64,000 bases of DNA. It comes from Paenibacillus ginsengarvi (lineage in GTDB: Bacteria; Bacillota; Bacilli; Paenibacillales; NBRC-103111). Within the stretch, counting starts at the first letter, position 1; each line of letters starts with the position of its first letter. The translations under genes were made by a program, and so were the position numbers. The notes beneath the pieces were generated by a model. It saw only the letters and a list, made by a program, of their open reading frames with translations, made no database searches and was not told the origin of the DNA. Shown in pieces: positions 53,267 to 61,061 of the stretch. Where the stretch lies: assembly GCF_003626695.1 (NCBI RefSeq), contig NZ_RBAH01000025.1, positions 1 through 64,000 on the forward strand. Reading direction: 5' to 3'.

Positions 53267-54343
53267 TTATTTCGAAATGACTTCCCGGTTCCAGCGGTCG
53301 ATCCAAGATTTCATATTTTTGTTAACTACGTTCCAGTCGACCGACTTCAGCTTGGAGATGAAGTCAGGGCCGTACGTAAGTCCCGACGCTTCCTGCTCGG
53401 ACAGCTTGACGTCCTTGTTCGCCGGGGAGTCGACCTTGTCGATCGCGTTCGCCTTCTGCACCTGCTCGCTAAGCCACCAGTCGATGAACTTCTCGCTCAG
53501 TTCCTTGTTTTTCGTTCCTTTGACCACGTTCATCGTATTCAGAACGGCATAAGCGCCTTCCTTCGGAATGACCCAAGTCGCGTTCGGATTCGCTTTCTGA
53601 ATCGTCGCCAGGACGAAGTTTTGCACCGGAGCGATAGCTACTTCTTTCTGGTTGAACATGTTGGCGAGGTCGGAGCTTTTCATATAATATTTGATGACGT
53701 TCGGAGCCAGCTCCTTCAGCTTCCCGAAAGCTTTGTCCGCATCCAGGGCGGAGGCACCGGCCACTTTCGAGGAGAAGTCGATGACGAACGGTCCGTCGGT
53801 TGTCGTTATATCCGGAATGGCAAGCTTGCCCTTGAACTCGGGTCTCCACAAGTCGGCGTAAGACTCGACGGGTTTCGAGGCAACCGATTTGTCATAAATG
53901 ATGCCTGAGCTGCCGATCGTGTAAGCCGGACCGTAGTCCGCACCGTTAGGCGCTTTCGCGATGTCGTACAAATGCTCGATATTCGGAATTTTGGAACGGT
54001 CGATTTTCTCGAACAAGCCCTCTTCGATCCCTTGGGCGGCATACCCTTCAGCCAGCATAATGACGTCGATCTGGTGCGCTTTCATCCGCACTTTGCCTAA
54101 ACGGTCCGCGTTGTTGCCGACCTCGAGCTTGATCTTGACGTTATTCGCTTTCTCGAACGGCTCGAATACGTTCTTCCGGAGCAAGTCTTCGCTAAAGCCC
54201 CAGGTGGACAACACGAGCTCTTTCGACCCGCCTACTCCGTCCTTCGTTCCCGCGCCGCTTTCGTTTTTAGCGGACCCGCAGCCGGTTAACACCGTAGTCA
54301 GCAGCACGGACGCTGCAAGGGATACTATCCAAAACTTCTTCAT
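53267..54343 (-). CDS. PotD-type substrate-binding lipoprotein
   Basis: A 358-residue binding lipoprotein (lipobox VLTGC, Cys near 22) of the PotD/FutA/ThiB class. Recognisable are STWGFSEDLLRKNVFEPFEK, IDVIMLAEGY, GSSGIIYDK, YADLWRPEFKGKLAIPD and the C-terminal QKANAIDKVDSP. It delivers its ligand to the PotB/PotC permeases encoded downstream. It is the first gene of the operon and starts after GGAGGAACG. LacI-type operators lie upstream. The ligand is inferred to be a nucleoside or ribosyl compound from operon context. Confidence 0.9.
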   Translation of the reverse strand: MKKFWIVSLAASVLLTTVLTGCGSAKNESGAGTKDGVGGSKELVLSTWGFSEDLLRKNVFEPFEKANNVKIKLEVGNNADRLGKVRMKAHQIDVIMLAEGYAAQGIEEGLFEKIDRSKIPNIEHLYDIAKAPNGADYGPAYTIGSSGIIYDKSVASKPVESYADLWRPEFKGKLAIPDITTTDGPFVIDFSSKVAGASALDADKAFGKLKELAPNVIKYYMKSSDLANMFNQKEVAIAPVQNFVLATIQKANPNATWVIPKEGAYAVLNTMNVVKGTKNKELSEKFIDWWLSEQVQKANAIDKVDSPANKDVKLSEQEASGLTYGPDFISKLKSVDWNVVNKNMKSWIDRWNREVISK

Positions 54344-54571
54344 GATGCGTTCCTCCCGAATGTAGGTTGTGAATGTTAGTACTCCAAGTTTTCCCGTCCA
54401 TGTTTCGTTGTAATCGCAAAAAGCGTCTATAAAGTTTGCGGTACTTTTGCGGCCCCCGAGTCCCCCCTTAAATTGGCGCCTTGCGGCATGTTCGTACTTT
54501 GCTTTGCTGCTCCCCCGGGTATTTTCGGCGTGTGCGAAAAGGCCGGGGAAAATCGGAAAATCCTACCTTAG

Positions 54572-54583
54572 GTAACCTGTTAC
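54572..54583. promoter_or_regulatory. LacI-type operator 1 (GTAAC-CT-GTTAC)
   Basis: Perfect 5-bp inverted repeat with a 2-bp centre. Its centre is about 55 bp from operator 2, a spacing that would allow looping. It lies in the leader of the nucleoside operon. Confidence 0.55.
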
Positions 54584-54617
54584 ACATCCAACAAAGCTTT
54601 ATATTAAAGGTATGTTG

Positions 54618-54647
54618 TTGAAATAGGGTAACGGTTACATATATAAT
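54618..54647 (+). promoter_or_regulatory. Sigma-A promoter of the MFS gene
   Basis: TTGAAA, an 18-bp spacer, then TATAAT, with LacI-type operator 2 inside the spacer. This placement predicts repression of the MFS gene by the nearby LacI regulator. Confidence 0.65.
54628..54638. promoter_or_regulatory. LacI-type operator 2 (GTAAC-G-GTTAC)
   Basis: Perfect 5-bp inverted repeat around one central base, inside the MFS promoter. It resembles a CcpA cre site (12 of 14 positions), so overlap with catabolite control is possible. Confidence 0.6.
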
Positions 54648-54737
54648 AAAGTCCTCGGCACCTGTTGTCAATGGCAGAAAAAAGACGGCCGCGATAGCCC
54701 TTCGGCGGGGCCGTCCGACTACGGGAGATGAACTTTA

Positions 54738-55964
54738 ATGGCAAGATGGCGGATTCATTTGACGGTGCTAGGGGTCGGATTGTTTTTCGTGAATGCGGGG
54801 ATGACGATGATTATTCCATTTCTGCCGCTCTATTTGCAGGAGCTCGGAGTCAGCGATCCTCACCGGGTGGCGGTATGGGCGAGCGTCATTTTTGCAGCCA
54901 ATTTTTTCACCGCCTTTTTGTTTCAGCCGCTCTGGGGGAGCCTGGCCGATCGGTACGGGCGGAAAATGATGGTGCTTCGCTCGGGCTTCGGCATGGCGAT
55001 CGTCATGACGCTGATGGGACTGGCGGGCGGACCGTGGCAATTGCTGCTGCTGCGGATCTTGAACGGGGTCGTCTCCGGCTTTGCCCCGGCTTCGATCGCG
55101 CTGATGAACGTGGGAACGCCACGGGACAAAATCGGCTATACGATGGGGACGCTGCAATCTAGCGTGGTCGCCGGGACGATACTCGGCCCTTTGTTCGGCG
55201 GGTTTATGGCCGAGCATTACGGGTACCGGCCGATCTTTTTCATCACGGGCGGGCTCCTCTTTATCGCCTCGCTGCTTGCGCTGCTGCTTGTGAAGGAGGA
55301 GCCGGTTTCGAAGGAGAACGGAAGGAGTCGGGAGCGCGGTACGCTGTTCGGATCGTTTCGTCCGCTGTTCCGGGCGCGCGGGCTGAATATGCTGAACGTC
55401 ACGACCGTTGTGATTCAATTCGCGCTGCTCGCCCCTGTCGCCTTGCTGCCGTTATTCGTTCAGGAGCTGAGCGGACAAGCGGGAATGGTCGCCTTTTACG
55501 CCGGGCTCGTCGGTTCGGTAAACGGGCTGTCCAACATGATCGCCGCTCCGCTCCTCGGCCGGCTTGGGGACAAAATCGGCTCGGTGCGCATTTTGCTATT
55601 TTGCTTGCTCGGCTCGGCCTTGATCGGGCTGCCACAAGCGTTTGTGAGCGGCACCTGGCAGCTGATCGCCGTCCGTTTTGCGCTCGGCGTCTGCATGGGC
55701 GGCCTGCTGCCGTCCGTCAATGCGCTGATCGGCCGCTACGCGCCGCCGAACCGGGAAAGCGCGGCTTACAGCCTCAATTCGAGCATGTATGCGCTCGGCA
55801 GCATGCTCGGACCGCTCGTCGGCGGATTCGTATCCGAATCGCTTACGATTCGCGGCATTTTCGTTTTGTCCTCGCTGCTGATGGCGGCTTGCGGCTTGTG
55901 GCTGCAATACGGCTTGCCAAAACCGGACAAGCAGGTGCAACTGCAGCCGGAAGCTGGAGCGTAG
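54738..55964 (+). CDS. MFS transporter (MdtG/TetA-like drug-class)
   Basis: A 408-residue 12-TM transporter. The first loop motif GSLADRYGRKMMVL (motif A), helix-4 RILNGVVSGFAPASIALM and motif C-like GTILGPLFGGFMAEHYG are those of the 14-1/12-TM drug:H+ antiporters. In this location, divergent from the nucleoside operon and with an operator in its promoter, it may export a by-product or nucleoside analogue. GGGAGA precedes the ATG. The gene ends at a bidirectional terminator. Confidence 0.88.
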   Translation: MARWRIHLTVLGVGLFFVNAGMTMIIPFLPLYLQELGVSDPHRVAVWASVIFAANFFTAFLFQPLWGSLADRYGRKMMVLRSGFGMAIVMTLMGLAGGPWQLLLLRILNGVVSGFAPASIALMNVGTPRDKIGYTMGTLQSSVVAGTILGPLFGGFMAEHYGYRPIFFITGGLLFIASLLALLLVKEEPVSKENGRSRERGTLFGSFRPLFRARGLNMLNVTTVVIQFALLAPVALLPLFVQELSGQAGMVAFYAGLVGSVNGLSNMIAAPLLGRLGDKIGSVRILLFCLLGSALIGLPQAFVSGTWQLIAVRFALGVCMGGLLPSVNALIGRYAPPNRESAAYSLNSSMYALGSMLGPLVGGFVSESLTIRGIFVLSSLLMAACGLWLQYGLPKPDKQVQLQPEAGA

Positions 55965-56007
55965 TAGGGGTACCTGCGGGCGCCGCAAGCACCGGCTCGC
56001 GGAACGC

Positions 56008-56059
56008 AAAAAGCAGACTGCTCTCACCCCGGGATGGGGGTGTAGGCGGTCTGCTTTTT
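56008..56059. terminator. Bidirectional terminator between MFS and lacI-type genes
   Basis: AAAAAGCAGACTGC pairs with GCGGTCTGCTTTTT around a stable inner CACCCC/GGGGTG stem. A and T runs on both sides allow use by either convergent gene. Confidence 0.88.
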
Positions 56060-56097
56060 CGTCATGTTTTTATAGCATGGGTGCAAACGGGAGGCTC

Positions 56098-57093
56098 TCA
56101 AGCTCTGCCGGTCGTGCCACGGGATACAAGCGAAACGTCGCACTCGTAAGTTTCGTTGTCGATCGCCGTGCCTTCGATCCGCTTGATGAGCAGGCGTGTC
56201 GCGAGCGCGCCCAGCTCGTAGATCGGTTGGGCCACCGTCGTAATTTCCGGCTCGGTCATCACCGTGAGATCGATGCCGTCAAAGCCGACAAGCGCGACAT
56301 CGCCGGGCACCGAGACGCCCATTTGCCGCAGCTTCTTCAGCGCGCCGAGCGCCATCAAGTCGTTGCCGGCGAATATGCCGTCGATATCCGGATGACGAGC
56401 CAGCAGCCTCTCCGTCGCCTCCATGCCGCCGCGAATGCTGAAATGACCCGGCTCCATCAGCGACGGGGAAAACCAGGGAAAGTGGCGGACCGCCTCCTCG
56501 TAGCCGACGAGTCGCTCCTTGGCCGTGGCCGTCTCCTGCGGCCCGTACAGATGGCCGATCTTCGAGCAGCCTGTATCGAGCAGGTGCTGAACGGCCAGCA
56601 TCGCGCCTTCGTTGTTTTTGGACCGGACGACGAGGCACGGGACGTTCGCGGGCGCCCGGTCGAGCACGACGAGCGGAATGCCGGACTTGTTCAGTTCGAC
56701 GACGTCCGCCGTACGCAGCGTGTTGCTGGCGAACAGCATGCCGTCCACATAGCGGCTTTTCATAATCTGGATATACTTCTGCTCTTTGTCCGCATCGTTG
56801 TCGGAGTTGCACAGCACGACGGTATAGCCGTACGTTTGCGCAACATCCTCGACCGATCTTCCGAGCTCGGCGAAAAACGGGTTGGCGATATCGGGAAGAA
56901 TGAGCGCCAGCGTCTCCGTCTTTTTGCTCGCCAGCCCTTTGGCCATCGTATTCGGCTCGTAGTGCAGCATCTTGATCGCCTGCTGCACCTTTTCCTTCGT
57001 CTCCTGATTCACATAGCCGGTTTTGTTCAGCACCCGGGACACCGTCGCCACGGATACGCCGGCCAGCTTGGCCACATCCCTGATCGTTGCCAT
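56098..57093 (-). CDS. LacI family transcriptional regulator
   Basis: A 331-residue regulator. The helix-turn-helix and hinge are complete (ATIRDVAKLAGVSVATVSRVLN, then VQQAIKMLHYEPNTMAKGL). The periplasmic-binding-like domain shows LALILPDIANPFFAELGRSVED and VGFDGIDLTVMTEPEITTVAQP. Inner TVAQP is the usual LacI C-terminal block. It is next to the MFS and nucleoside operon and has matching operators before itself and both of those units, so it is probably the local repressor. The inducer is likely a nucleoside or ribose-type compound. Confidence 0.92.
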   Translation of the reverse strand: MATIRDVAKLAGVSVATVSRVLNKTGYVNQETKEKVQQAIKMLHYEPNTMAKGLASKKTETLALILPDIANPFFAELGRSVEDVAQTYGYTVVLCNSDNDADKEQKYIQIMKSRYVDGMLFASNTLRTADVVELNKSGIPLVVLDRAPANVPCLVVRSKNNEGAMLAVQHLLDTGCSKIGHLYGPQETATAKERLVGYEEAVRHFPWFSPSLMEPGHFSIRGGMEATERLLARHPDIDGIFAGNDLMALGALKKLRQMGVSVPGDVALVGFDGIDLTVMTEPEITTVAQPIYELGALATRLLIKRIEGTAIDNETYECDVSLVSRGTTGRA

Positions 57094-57148
57094 AAGTCTC
57101 CTTGATTTCCCATTAATGAGTATGGATGCACATTGTTCCTAACATGTG

Positions 57149-57159
57149 GTATCGGTTAC
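57149..57159. promoter_or_regulatory. LacI-type operator 3 (GTATC-G-GTTAC), autoregulatory
   Basis: Same layout as operators 1 and 2 with one mismatch, 56 nt before the lacI-type start and just downstream of its -10 box. Predicts autorepression. The sequence is also close to a cre site. Confidence 0.55.
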
Positions 57160-57170
57160 ATACGATTTTA

Positions 57171-57199
57171 ATTGTATGGAATGCGATCCGGGTTGTCAA
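57171..57199 (-). promoter_or_regulatory. Sigma-A promoter of the lacI-type gene
   Basis: Minus strand: TTGACA (57199-57194), 17-bp spacer, TACAAT (57176-57171). A near-consensus promoter. Confidence 0.75.
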
Positions 57200-57276
57200 A
57201 TAGGAGGAGACAAAAAAATGGGCGATTTTGGGACATGTTAGCTGTAACACAACGTCTTAGGACGGGCGGGCTGCTG

Positions 57277-57712
57277 TTTAGCGGAACTTCCGCTTCCGCT
57301 AACGCTGCCTCATCGGAACAGGCGTTTCCGCTAGCACGCTACCGCTGCCGCCTGCGACGGCTTAGAGGAAGCTCCGCTTCCGTTATAGCCCTACTCGCCC
57401 GGTTTCACTCGGGCTATCTGCGGCCATAACGGAACTTCTGCTTCCTCTATCGCCCCCGCCAGCGGCCCTCGCCCGCTTTAGCGGAACTTCCGCTTCCTCT
57501 ATCGCTGCCTCAGGAACAGCCGCTTCCGCTAACGCGCTCCCGCAGCCGCCTACGACGGCTTAGAGGAAGCTCCGCTTCCGTTATAGCCCTACTCGCCCGG
57601 TTCCACTCGGGCTATCGGCGGCCATAACGGCACTTTCGCTTCCTCTATCACCCCCGTCTGCGGCGCTCGCCCGCTTTAGCGGAACTTTCGCTTCCGCTTC
57701 CTCGGCTTACGC
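57277..57712. repeat. 200-bp tandem array of palindromic repeats (family A)
   Basis: Unit 1 is 57277-57476, unit 2 is 57477-57674, and a third unit starts at 57675 and is cut off at the end of the next gene. Each begins TTTAGCGGAACTT. The stretch around CGGCTTAGAGGAAGCTCCGC and CGTTATAGCCCTACTCGCCC is nearly identical between units. Inside, GCGGAA and TTCCGC arms alternate, so each unit can form several hairpins. No frame is coding. Confidence 0.82.
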
Positions 57713-58711
57713 CTGCGGTCGCTCCTCTTTCCCGCTCGCGCACGAGCGGATAATCGCCTCCGCAACGGCGATGCCGTGTACCGCATCGGCAAACGACGTA
57801 TACGTCGGCTTGCTGCCGCCGGCTACGCAGTTGCATATATACGTGAGCTGCTCGCGCAGCGCGCCGAACGCGCTGCCGTTTAACGAATGATGAATGAAAT
57901 AGTCCGGGGACGTCCGCCCCCGCTCGTCCCACAACTGCACATTGGAGCCGTTGTTGGCGAACTGCGCCGTACCTTTCGTCCCGATAATTTCGACGGCGTC
58001 GTTCATGACGAAGCCTGCCGCATCCGGCGTCATCCAGTTGCTGTGCAGCACGGCGACCGTACCGTTTTCGAACTCGAGGCACGACCACAAAATGTCCGGA
58101 ACCGTGTCGTCATGCACCGCTCGGCCATAAGCCTTGACGGACTTTACCCGGCTGCCCGCGTACCAGATCGCGATATCGAGATCGTGCACCGTCAGCTCGT
58201 ATACCGTATGCGTCCGCTTGTACGTCTGGAACATGCCCTTCGTCCGGCCCCGCTTCAAGTACATGCTCTGGGGAGCTCCGAGCCGATCGGAACGAATCGC
58301 CTCGTAAATGTCGGCGTAGCGCGGCTCGAACCGCAGCAGATGCCCCGCGAACAGAAACGTCCCGTTCTCTTCGGCCAGCTTCGCCAGAGCGGCCGCCTCC
58401 TCGAGCTTGGTCGACACCGGCTTCTCCACCAGGACGTGTTTGCCCGTCCGGATCGCGTGCGCGGCCGGTCCAAAATGCTCGTGCTCGAAGGTGGCAATAC
58501 TGACTACATCGATATCGCTGCGGTCCAGCAGCTCCTCGCTCCGCGTATAAGCATGCGCCACGCCGTACGTTTCGGCGAGCTGCCTGACCCTTTCTTCATT
58601 GCGGTCGCACAGCGCCACGACCTCCACCTGCGGCATCGAATGGAACGCTTCCAAATGACAGCTTCCCCAACTGCCAAGCCCGATAATCCCTACCCGCACT
58701 TTGTTCGTCAT
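57707..58711 (-). CDS. Gfo/Idh/MocA family dehydrogenase
   Basis: A 334-residue NAD(P)-dependent dehydrogenase. The Rossmann GIIGLGSWGSCHLEAF lies near residue 8, the VEKPVS motif near 95 and a catalytic-type His/Asp in VYELTVHDLDIAIWY near 175. The C-terminal domain contains VEIIGTKGTAQF. It is a separate gene from the one at 17586-18581 and only distantly similar. I start at ATG 58711, with AAGGAG upstream. The 3' end abuts repeat family A. The substrate (sugar or inositol) is unknown. Confidence 0.9.
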   Translation of the reverse strand: MTNKVRVGIIGLGSWGSCHLEAFHSMPQVEVVALCDRNEERVRQLAETYGVAHAYTRSEELLDRSDIDVVSIATFEHEHFGPAAHAIRTGKHVLVEKPVSTKLEEAAALAKLAEENGTFLFAGHLLRFEPRYADIYEAIRSDRLGAPQSMYLKRGRTKGMFQTYKRTHTVYELTVHDLDIAIWYAGSRVKSVKAYGRAVHDDTVPDILWSCLEFENGTVAVLHSNWMTPDAAGFVMNDAVEIIGTKGTAQFANNGSNVQLWDERGRTSPDYFIHHSLNGSAFGALREQLTYICNCVAGGSKPTYTSFADAVHGIAVAEAIIRSCASGKEERPQA

Positions 58712-58912
58712 GCCCCACGGCTCCTTCTCCACGGTCCGGCCTCCGAATGAAGCCGGTCGCTCGCATTCATTTTATATATTATATATAATACATAATGAGA
58801 TTATTATATCGCCTTCGCTCCCCCGTTTCAACCCCCAGTTCATTTCCCTGTTCATTCCCCAAAAAGAAAAGAAGCTTTCTCCCGCCGGACGGCGCAAAGA
58901 AAACTTCAGCGG

Positions 58913-58927
58913 GCGCCTTTAAGGCGC
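58913..58927 (-). terminator. Short stem at the end of the DUF3298 gene
   Basis: GCGCC..GGCGC palindrome containing the stop codon, then TTTTCTTT a few nt later on the minus strand. A weak terminator candidate. Confidence 0.35.
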
Positions 58928-59545
58928 AACCGGCTCCAGCCGGGCCATCGGCCCTTCGGGCGCCGCGATATCGGTCAGCTCCGAGTAAGCGATCGGAAAC
59001 GTCGGAAACCCGCTGGTTTCCGGCGTATATTCGTATTGCTGGAAATAAACAACCAGCTCGCTGCGGGTCAAATAAAAATCCTGATCCGGTCCGACTCCGC
59101 GAAACGGCGTCGCTTCGGAAATCGGCACGTCGCTTTCCTCGATCTGCCTGAGCAAAATGGCGTCGATTATCGGTTTGAATTCGCTGTCCTGACGGAACAA
59201 ATCGCGGACCCGGTATTCGCGGCCGTCCCGCAAATCCATCGTCAGCGACTTCTGCAACGCCCTGCCGTTAACGTCCCCGCGCGAACGGGCATAGCTCTGG
59301 AACACGATGCTGATCAGGCCGTCGCCGTTAAGCCGAACCTCGTACGTGCCGTTCATCTCTTTGCCGGTGTCCTGCACATAGCCTTGATCCTGAATCATTT
59401 GATACACAAGCCGCATAATCCGGTCGTTCATCATCGTTTGCGCTTTTCGATCCGGCAGTCCGCTAAGCTGGGGGTAGCGGATTTGCAGTCTCGGCTTAAG
59501 CATCACCTTTTTCGAGATGACCGCGTTCAAGTTGCGGAACTCCAT
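58919..59545 (-). CDS. DUF4163/DUF3298 domain protein (RsiV-type C-terminal fold)
   Basis: A 208-residue protein. The N-terminal half (YPQLSGLPDRKAQTMMNDRI) looks like DUF4163, and the C-terminal half (MDLRDGREYRVRDLFRQDSEFKPIID, then GPDQDFYLTRSELVVYFQQYEYTPE) is DUF3298. This pair is found in the extracellular part of anti-sigma factor RsiV and in deacetylases such as PdaC. Here there is no signal peptide or TM, so it is the bare domain. Function unknown. Confidence 0.85.
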   Translation of the reverse strand: MEFRNLNAVISKKVMLKPRLQIRYPQLSGLPDRKAQTMMNDRIMRLVYQMIQDQGYVQDTGKEMNGTYEVRLNGDGLISIVFQSYARSRGDVNGRALQKSLTMDLRDGREYRVRDLFRQDSEFKPIIDAILLRQIEESDVPISEATPFRGVGPDQDFYLTRSELVVYFQQYEYTPETSGFPTFPIAYSELTDIAAPEGPMARLEPVAP

Positions 59546-59650
59546 GACACCTCTCGCCTCCTTCCGGCCTATTCGCCTATTACCAGCGATATTCAGCGAA
59601 CGGAAAAAGGTGACCCGTTTGAAACGTTTTGGGCTTTAGCCCGAGCCGGC

Positions 59651-60454
59651 TTAACGGGATAACGTTCGGCTGCTTCCGGAATCGGCTTGCCTGCCTCCGC
59701 CCTCCTTAACGTGCTTGAGCTGCGCCACGATGATGAAGCTGACAATAACGAGCAGAAACCAGGAGCTGAGCTTCCCCCAGCCGACGACGCTCCACGCCTC
59801 GCGCTGGTTCGGATATTGCCATGCCCCCAGAAAAGTGCCTAAATTTTCTGCGATCCAAATAAAAAAGCCGATCAAAAAATACGACAGCACGAGCGGCATA
59901 CGGCGAACGACGCCAAGCACCTTATACTGCACCGATGTGCGGAAAAACACGACGAACAGCAGCCCGGTCAGCACCCAGCGCAGATCGTACATATAGTGGT
60001 GGGTCATGAAGTTGAGGTAAATCGCCGCCCCGAGCGGCACAGTCCAAACGGATCGCGGCCAGTGAACGATATGCACGTCCAGCCTGCGCCACGCCTGGCA
60101 CAAATAGCTGGCAACGCTCGCATACATGAAGCCGCTGTATAAAGGAACCCCGAACAGCTTCGTGAAGCCGTCCAGCGGATACGTCCACGAGCCCATATGC
60201 ACTTTATACACTTCCAGGGCGAACCCGATCAGATGAAAAACTCCGATCACCTTCACCTCGTCCTTCGACTCCATGCCCGTCACATACATGACGATCTGGG
60301 CAAGCAGGCAGACGATCAGAATAAAATCGTAATCGGCCATAAAAGGAATGCTCACTACTTTCGTGAGCGCGATCGCTGCAAAGATGATAACCGGAAAAAC
60401 GCAGGATAACGCCTGCTGCCAGCCGAAATGAAACAAAGGCTTCCAAAAACGCAC
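59651..60454 (-). CDS. DUF817 membrane protein (YoaT-like)
   Basis: A 267-residue protein with about eight TM helices. The N-terminus FHFGWQQALSCVFPVIIFAAIALTK and the MTHHYMYDLRWVL, IAENLGTFLGAWQYPNQ and KLSSWFLLVI blocks fit DUF817, whose B. subtilis member is YoaT. The function is unknown. The start is GTG 60454 after GGAGGG. It lies in a run of minus-strand genes but has its own spacing. Confidence 0.87.
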   Translation of the reverse strand: MRFWKPLFHFGWQQALSCVFPVIIFAAIALTKVVSIPFMADYDFILIVCLLAQIVMYVTGMESKDEVKVIGVFHLIGFALEVYKVHMGSWTYPLDGFTKLFGVPLYSGFMYASVASYLCQAWRRLDVHIVHWPRSVWTVPLGAAIYLNFMTHHYMYDLRWVLTGLLFVVFFRTSVQYKVLGVVRRMPLVLSYFLIGFFIWIAENLGTFLGAWQYPNQREAWSVVGWGKLSSWFLLVIVSFIIVAQLKHVKEGGGRQADSGSSRTLSR

Positions 60455-60551
60455 GCACAGCCCTCCCGCCGTTTATTCGTGATGATGCTTTGCCACCATC
60501 ACCATCATAAAGCTGCGGCGGGAACGTGTAAACCCGAATCGGATGCGGCGG

Positions 60552-60752
60552 TTAAGTTCCTTTATATTCCTGGCAAGCTAGACAAGTATGGATATCCACG
60601 CACGTAGGATGGATATCGCCGGTAAATTTGGTGCAGTAGATCGGGGTTTTGTAGTGGACGTCGGAGGAGATCAGGGAGCAGTACTTGCACTTGCCGATCA
60701 GTTCGACGGTGAGGCGGCGCAGATCGGTTTTTAATTCCAACAGTTCATCCAT
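60552..60752 (-). CDS. 66-residue Cys-rich protein under c-di-GMP riboswitch control
   Basis: A small protein with Cys at 22, 25, 40, 51, 57 and 60. It has CKYC and CLAC pairs, each C-x2-C, and two further Cys near a HPTC motif, so a zinc ribbon or similar metal site is likely. Residues 1-20 are a charged helix. AAGGAG precedes ATG 60752. I recognise no family. The c-di-GMP-I riboswitch and terminator at 60788-60938 lie directly upstream and should control it. Confidence 0.75.
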   Translation of the reverse strand: MDELLELKTDLRRLTVELIGKCKYCSLISSDVHYKTPIYCTKFTGDIHPTCVDIHTCLACQEYKGT

Positions 60753-60787
60753 ATCGTTACTCCTTCGCTTTCCGTGAATGGAAAACA

Positions 60788-60811
60788 GGACGCCGCCCTA
60801 AGGCGCCGTCC
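60788..60811 (-). terminator. Riboswitch terminator hairpin
   Basis: Minus strand: GGACGGCGCC and GGCGGCGTCC pair with one mismatch around a TTAG loop, then TGTTTTCC. Its 3' arm (60792-60799) can instead pair with 60839-60846 next to the aptamer. Confidence 0.75.
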
Positions 60812-60840
60812 GTCCGAAGCAACTTCGGGATCGACTTGAG

Positions 60841-60938
60841 GGCGGCCCGGCTATCGTGGCGATTCGCACGTTTGTCCGCACCTCGCTGTAGACCCGTGGC
60901 TTTGCGTCCCTGTCTTTCGAGCAGGTTTGCCTTTATCC
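60841..60938 (-). ncRNA. Cyclic-di-GMP-I (GEMM) riboswitch aptamer
   Basis: On the minus strand the conserved core is present in order: AAAGGCAAACC (60934-60924), a GAAA-capped arm (CTGCTCGAAAGACAG), GGGACGCAAAGCC (60910-60898), CACGGGTCTA and, after a variable arm, ATAGCCGGG. These are the nucleotides that bind c-di-GMP and form the tetraloop-receptor contact in GEMM-I. A terminator follows at 60788-60811, and the Cys-rich gene starts 36 nt after it. Whether c-di-GMP turns expression on or off cannot be told from sequence alone. Confidence 0.88.
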
Positions 60939-61061
60939 GAATATTCCGATGTAACTGTTACCAGAGTACCATACGGATGCGCCCTCATTAATAGGTCATA
61001 ATTCCTATTTTCATACTATAGTCTTATATGTTTAATCGGCTTTCCCTACAGCGCATCACAG

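Larger units (their letters stand above)
54344..54737. other. Divergent control region of nucleoside operon and MFS gene
   Basis: No gene. It contains LacI-type operators at 54572-54583 and 54628-54638, a promoter for the MFS gene at 54618-54647, and a minus-strand leader of more than 200 nt ahead of the binding-protein gene with no riboswitch that I recognise. Confidence 0.55.

Noticed and set aside
54600..54660. Operators considered as CcpA cre sites only
   Set aside because: They match cre at 12-13 of 14 positions, but three copies are placed at promoters around a dedicated LacI gene, so a local repressor is the simpler reading; dual control is not excluded.
57277..57712. Repeat array considered as a CRISPR
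   Set aside because: Units are about 200 bp with nearly identical content and no unique spacers of 30-40 bp, and no cas genes are nearby.
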